DNA of 16,567 nt. Origin: Castellaniella sp034007085 (lineage in GTDB: Bacteria > Pseudomonadota > Gammaproteobacteria > Burkholderiales > Burkholderiaceae_B). The notes below the pieces were generated by a model. That model had not been told where the DNA came from. It was given only the letters and a program-made list of their open reading frames with translations, and did no database searches. Below are positions 13,319-16,567 of the stretch, piece by piece; positions within the stretch are counted from its first letter, which is position 1, and every line of letters begins with the position of its first letter. The stretch covers positions 1-16,567 of the forward strand of contig NZ_JAVERO010000041.1 in the NCBI RefSeq assembly GCF_034007085.1. Direction: 5' to 3'. A program made the translations under genes and the position numbers.

Positions 13319-14281
13319 ATGGCTTGTTGGCGTCATCTGTTTTCCGTGGTCACGCCGACCTACAACCGCGCGCATACACTGGGGCGCGTATACCGCTCAC
13401 TGCGAGAACAGTCCTTCCAGGACTTTGAATGGGTGGTCGTGGACGACGGTTCAACGGATGCCACCCGGACGCTGGTCCGGGGGTGGCAGCAGGAAGCCAG
13501 CTTCCCCATCCGTTACGTCTGGCAACCTAATCAACACAAGAAAACAGCCTTCAACAACGGCGTGCGGCACGCCCAGGGCGAATGGCTGGTCGCCATCGAC
13601 AGCGACGATGAACTCGATCCCAATGCGCTGTATCACATGGCTGGAGTCTGGGAACAGATGCCGCCCGCCCTGCGTGACCGTACCGTGGCGATCACGGGCC
13701 TGTGCGCACGGCCGGATGGCAAGGTGGTGGGTGACATGTATCCCCGGGATGTGATGGATGTGTCCTCGCTGGACATGACCTTCCGCTACCACGTCCGGGG
13801 CGAAAAATTCGGTTGCCTGCGCACCGACGTGTTGCGCCAGTTTCCTTTTCCCGAGGACATTCCCGGGTTCGTGCCCGAAAGCCTGGTGTGGCGGGCGATT
13901 GCCCGGGCCGGGTATCTGACTCGCTTCGTCAACCAGGTGTTCCGCGTGTATCACGATGATCCGGGCAGCCTGTCGCGCGAGGGGCGGGCCGATGGCGGAC
14001 GCCATGCGCTGGGCCTGTGGCTGCTGGCCCATGACACGGTGGCGTATTGCCTGGAATGGTTCCGCTACCAGCCGACGTCGTTCTTCGGCGCGGCGATCCG
14101 TTACACCCGCTTTGGTCTGCACTTGCGCGCACAGCGGGTGGCCCGCCCTGCCGGGCGTCGCCTGAATCGCTGGTCGTCACGCCTGCTGGTGGCTGCCATG
14201 TGGCCGGCCGGGGCGGTGCTGTTCCTGCGCGATCGTGTGCGTGCAGCAGCGGCGCGCGCCAAATGCCCGGTGGCGATTTGA
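13319..14281 (+). CDS. Family 2 glycosyltransferase
   Basis: The 320 residues begin with the GT2 (GT-A fold) pattern FSVVTPTYNRAHTLGRVYRSL (8-28), the nucleotide-binding VDDGSTD (41-47) and the DxD-type metal site IDSDDELDPNA (93-103). These enzymes transfer a sugar from an NDP-sugar to a surface polysaccharide, LPS or protein acceptor at the inner face of the membrane. There is no signal peptide. A hydrophobic stretch near 288-303 (RLLVAAMWPAGAVLFL) followed by basic residues may attach the C-terminus to the membrane. GAGGAGG at 13301-13307 lies 11 bases before the ATG, a slightly long spacing. No other polysaccharide gene is in the window, so the donor, the acceptor and the product are unknown. 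It appears to be a single-gene unit between two terminators. Confidence 0.9.
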   Translation: MACWRHLFSVVTPTYNRAHTLGRVYRSLREQSFQDFEWVVVDDGSTDATRTLVRGWQQEASFPIRYVWQPNQHKKTAFNNGVRHAQGEWLVAIDSDDELDPNALYHMAGVWEQMPPALRDRTVAITGLCARPDGKVVGDMYPRDVMDVSSLDMTFRYHVRGEKFGCLRTDVLRQFPFPEDIPGFVPESLVWRAIARAGYLTRFVNQVFRVYHDDPGSLSREGRADGGRHALGLWLLAHDTVAYCLEWFRYQPTSFFGAAIRYTRFGLHLRAQRVARPAGRRLNRWSSRLLVAAMWPAGAVLFLRDRVRAAAARAKCPVAI

Positions 14282-14341
14282 GCATTCCGGCGCGGCCTCT
14301 TTCCACGTCGCGGCTGGCAAGCCGTTCCGATTCGCCCGGTG

Positions 14342-14371
14342 CGGGTCAGTCCGCAGGGTCTGACCCGTTTT
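14342..14371 (+). terminator. Probable terminator of the glycosyltransferase gene
   Basis: CGGGTCAG (14342-14349) and CTGACCCG (14360-14367) form a perfect 8-base stem with a 10-base loop, followed by TTTT (14368-14371). It lies about 60 bases after the glycosyltransferase stop. It overlaps the last codons of the convergent minus-strand gene. The loop is long and the T run short, so efficiency may be moderate. Confidence 0.6.
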
Positions 14372-14798
14372 CGGGATCATCTTCGTCGTCCGGCGGCGTG
14401 TCGACTTCGTTCAGATCGAAGGGCAGCAGGTCCGTCAACGTGTCGGTCCAGGCGACTTCTTCGCCTTCTGCGTTCACCTTGATGTAGCGCACGCCTTCCA
14501 GGTCGGATAACTGCACGGCCCAGAGGAATTCGCAATCCACGGCCTGGCCGTCACTCAGGCCCAGGCCGCCGCAGTGCCCCAGGAAGCGCGCTTCGGGCCC
14601 CCCCGCCTGGACGCGAGGCCGGTTGTCGTCTTCGTCCTTGGGGCCCAGTGGCAGGGCGAACAGGGCCCATTCGTAGCCTGCGTCGGGCTCGGACACGATT
14701 TCGGCGATCACGGGCTTGCCCAGCCAGGCGCACAGTGCATCGGCGGTGCGGCCCAGCAGGTCGGCCTCGGCAGAAGTGAATGCGAGAGGAAGCGTCAT
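14346..14798 (-). CDS. Acidic protein of unknown function
   Basis: The 150 residues start MTLPLAFTSAEADLLGRTAD and show no signal peptide or membrane segment. The first half looks like a compact alpha/beta domain (helix about 9-27, strands near 30-52, then EFLWAVQLSDLEGVRYIKVN at 90-109). The tail from about 127 is very acidic (PPDDEDDPENGSDPAD). The protein as a whole is acidic. I do not recognise the family. It is divergent from ettA with 121 bases between the starts, and convergent with the glycosyltransferase. Its composition and codon use resemble its neighbours, which supports a real native gene. A run of seven G encodes the Gly-Gly near residues 66-67. Confidence 0.75.
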   Translation of the reverse strand: MTLPLAFTSAEADLLGRTADALCAWLGKPVIAEIVSEPDAGYEWALFALPLGPKDEDDNRPRVQAGGPEARFLGHCGGLGLSDGQAVDCEFLWAVQLSDLEGVRYIKVNAEGEEVAWTDTLTDLLPFDLNEVDTPPDDEDDPENGSDPAD

Positions 14799-14831
14799 GG
14801 CGGTTCAGGGATGGGGTGGCTGATGAGGGGC

Positions 14832-14837
14832 ATTGTA
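14832..14837 (-). promoter_or_regulatory. Possible -10 of the acidic-protein gene
   Basis: The minus strand reads TACAAT, 33 bases before the ATG at 14798. The -35 region is not recognisable. It sits back to back with the ettA promoter, whose -35 begins 5 bases away, so the two promoters may interfere with each other. Confidence 0.4.
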
Positions 14838-14841
14838 CGGT

Positions 14842-14869
14842 TTGAGTCGCCGCCCGTCCGGCCTACAAT
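14842..14869 (+). promoter_or_regulatory. Likely sigma-70 promoter of ettA
   Basis: TTGAGT at 14842-14847 and TACAAT at 14864-14869 are separated by 16 bases. Transcription would start near 14876, giving a leader of about 44 bases with a small hairpin near its 5' end. This is the best complete -35/-10 pair I see in the window. Confidence 0.6.
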
Positions 14870-14883
14870 CGGGGCTTTGCGCA

Positions 14884-14898
14884 GCCGAATCCTTCGGC
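14884..14898 (+). repeat. Hairpin in the ettA leader
   Basis: GCCGAA (14884-14889) and TTCGGC (14893-14898) are exact complements around the loop TCC. The stem would lie within about 10 bases of the predicted transcript 5' end and 21 bases before the ATG. It could stabilise the mRNA or tune ribosome access; it has no T run and is not a terminator. Confidence 0.45.
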
Positions 14899-14919
14899 CC
14901 GCCTTTTCACGGTCGAGAC

Positions 14920-16567
14920 ATGGCACAGTACGTCTATTCCATGAACCGGGTCGGCAAGATCGTGCCGCCCAAACGTCAGATCCTGCGGGATATTTCCCTG
15001 TCTTTCTTTCCCGGCGCCAAGATCGGGGTGCTGGGCCTGAACGGCTCGGGCAAATCCACCCTGCTGAAAATCATGGCCGGTGTGGACAAGGACATCGAGG
15101 GCGAAGCCATTCCCATGGCAGGCTTGCGCATTGGCTACCTGCCCCAGGAACCGCAACTCGATCCCGGGCACACCGTCCGCCAGGCTGTCGAGGCGGGCCT
15201 GGGCGAGGTCTTCGAGGCCCGCAAGCGCCTGGACGAAGTCTACGCGGCCTATGCCGAACCGGATGCCGACTTCGATGCCCTGGCCGCCGAACAGGCCGAA
15301 CTCGAGGCCGTCATCGCAGCCGCTGCCACCAGTGGCAGCGACGATATCGAGACCCAGATGGAAATCGCCGCAGATGCCTTGCGGTTGCCGCCCTGGGATG
15401 CCGGGGTTGCCAAACTGTCCGGTGGGGAAAAACGCCGGGTGGCCCTGTGCCGCCTGCTGCTGTCCAAGCCCGACATGCTGCTGCTGGACGAACCCACCAA
15501 CCACCTGGATGCCGAATCGGTCGAATGGCTGGAGGTCTTCCTGCGGCAGTTTCCCGGCACGGTCGTGGCCGTGACCCACGATCGGTACTTCCTGGACAAC
15601 GCCGCCGAATGGATCCTGGAACTGGACCGGGGGCACGGCATCCCCTGGAAAGGCAACTACAGTTCCTGGCTGGAACAAAAGGAAGCCCGCCTGAAACAGG
15701 AAGAAGCCGCCGAATCCGCCCGCCAGCGCACCATCAAGAAAGAGCTGGAATGGGTGCGGCAGAACCCCAAGGGCCGCCAGGCCAAGGCCAAGGCGCGCCT
15801 GGCGCGTTTCGAGGAACTGTCCTCGCACGAATACCAGAAACGCAACGAGACCCAGGAAATCTTCATTCCCGTGGCCGAACGCCTGGGCAACGAGGTCATC
15901 GAATTTCGCAACGTATCCAAGTCCTTTGGCGACCGGCTCCTGATCGATGATCTCAGCTTCCGGATTCCCGCCGGGGCCATCGTCGGCATCATTGGCCCCA
16001 ACGGCGCCGGCAAATCCACGCTGTTTCGCATGATTGCGGGCCAGGAAGCCCCGGATTCCGGCGAGGTCATCCTGGGGCAGACAGTGAAGCTGGCCTACGT
16101 GGATCAGTCGCGCGAATCCTTGCCCGATGACAAGACCGTGTTCGACGCCATCTCCGATGGCGCCGATCTGTTGACCGTGGGCCGGTTCGAGATGCCGGCG
16201 CGGGCCTATCTGGGCCGATTCAACTTCAAGGGCGCAGACCAGGGCAAGCAGGTCGGCAAGCTGTCGGGTGGCGAACGTGGCCGCCTGCATCTGGCCAAGA
16301 CCCTGGTGGCGGGCGGCAACGTGCTGCTGCTGGACGAACCGTCCAACGATCTGGACGTCGAGACCTTGCGCGCCCTGGAAGACGCCCTGCTGGAATTCGC
16401 CGGTTCGGTGCTGGTGATCAGCCACGATCGCTGGTTTCTGGATCGGATTGCCACTCATATCCTGGCTTTCGAAGGGGATTCCCAAGTGGTGTTCTTCGAT
16501 GGCAACTACCAGGAATATGAGGCCGACAAAAAGGCCCGGCTGGGCGAAGAGGCCGCCCGCCCGCGCC
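14920..16567 (+). CDS. ettA: Energy-dependent translational throttle protein (ABC-F), 3' end cut by the window
   Basis: EttA is a cytoplasmic ABC-F ATPase that binds the ribosomal E site and gates the first elongation step according to the ATP/ADP level. The frame is open from ATG 14920 to the window edge, 549 residues. It starts MAQYVYSMNRVGKIVPPKRQ, the family's N-terminus. The first ATPase has GLNGSGKST (39-47), LSGGEKRR (166-173) and LLLDEPTNHLD (187-197). An arm insertion lies near 95-140. The interdomain linker region follows, with GNYSSWLEQKEARL (245-258). The second ATPase has GPNGAGKST (359-367), LSGGERGR (448-455) and LLLDEPSNDLD (469-479). The family usually ends near 555 residues, so only a handful are missing. 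The arm and full linker favour EttA over Uup or YheS. The Shine-Dalgarno before the ATG is weak. Confidence 0.96.
   Translation, partial: MAQYVYSMNRVGKIVPPKRQILRDISLSFFPGAKIGVLGLNGSGKSTLLKIMAGVDKDIEGEAIPMAGLRIGYLPQEPQLDPGHTVRQAVEAGLGEVFEARKRLDEVYAAYAEPDADFDALAAEQAELEAVIAAAATSGSDDIETQMEIAADALRLPPWDAGVAKLSGGEKRRVALCRLLLSKPDMLLLDEPTNHLDAESVEWLEVFLRQFPGTVVAVTHDRYFLDNAAEWILELDRGHGIPWKGNYSSWLEQKEARLKQEEAAESARQRTIKKELEWVRQNPKGRQAKAKARLARFEELSSHEYQKRNETQEIFIPVAERLGNEVIEFRNVSKSFGDRLLIDDLSFRIPAGAIVGIIGPNGAGKSTLFRMIAGQEAPDSGEVILGQTVKLAYVDQSRESLPDDKTVFDAISDGADLLTVGRFEMPARAYLGRFNFKGADQGKQVGKLSGGERGRLHLAKTLVAGGNVLLLDEPSNDLDVETLRALEDALLEFAGSVLVISHDRWFLDRIATHILAFEGDSQVVFFDGNYQEYEADKKARLGEEAARPR

Noticed and set aside
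14863..16485. 540-codon minus-strand open frame opposite ettA
   Set aside because: It is antisense to the two ABC-F ATPase domains and repeats Gln/Gly/Phe-rich nonsense; ettA is unmistakable on the plus strand.

Overview
This 16.6-kb window is dense, GC-rich bacterial chromosome. The gene set (a long two-domain Sua5, PurU, a nearly double-length UvrA, short-type PabB next to PabC, EttA) and GCTAAAAT-like -10 elements suggest a betaproteobacterium, most likely Burkholderiales near the Alcaligenaceae (Bordetella/Achromobacter/Castellaniella group). That placement is inferred from protein character, not from a marker gene. I saw no tRNA, rRNA, CRISPR array, insertion sequence or prophage gene. 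The longest non-coding stretches are about 120-145 bases.

Layout. (1) Positions 1-1557, plus strand: the last codons of an upstream gene, then sua5 (tRNA t6A synthesis) and a MaoC-type hotdog protein. (2) Positions 1579-4344, minus strand: a tight run read chaC > pdxH > flavin-reductase-family gene > purU. (3) Positions 4345-4465: a divergent promoter region, then tcdA on the plus strand (4466-5341), which acts on the t6A made by the Sua5 pathway. (4) Positions 5375-12920, minus strand: uvrA > pabB > pabC with overlapping ends. The uvrA product is about 1890 residues and contains two complete UvrA-like halves with four ATPase modules. (5) Positions 12921-13318: a divergent region holding a compact transcription unit, with an extended -10, a strong Shine-Dalgarno, a 42-residue very basic unidentified protein, a 3' hairpin and a strong intrinsic terminator. 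(6) Positions 13319-14281, plus strand: a family 2 glycosyltransferase. (7) Positions 14346-14798, minus strand: an acidic protein I do not recognise, divergent from ettA (plus strand, from 14920), which runs off the window a few residues short of its expected end.

Most genes are housekeeping. They touch tRNA A37 modification (sua5, tcdA), folate and one-carbon metabolism (pabB, pabC, purU), PLP supply (pdxH; PabC is PLP-dependent), glutathione turnover (chaC), DNA repair (uvrA) and translation control (ettA). The parts most worth a second look are the tandem UvrA and its coupling to pabB/pabC, the small basic-protein locus with its structured 3' region, and the nested pabC start inside the end of pabB.
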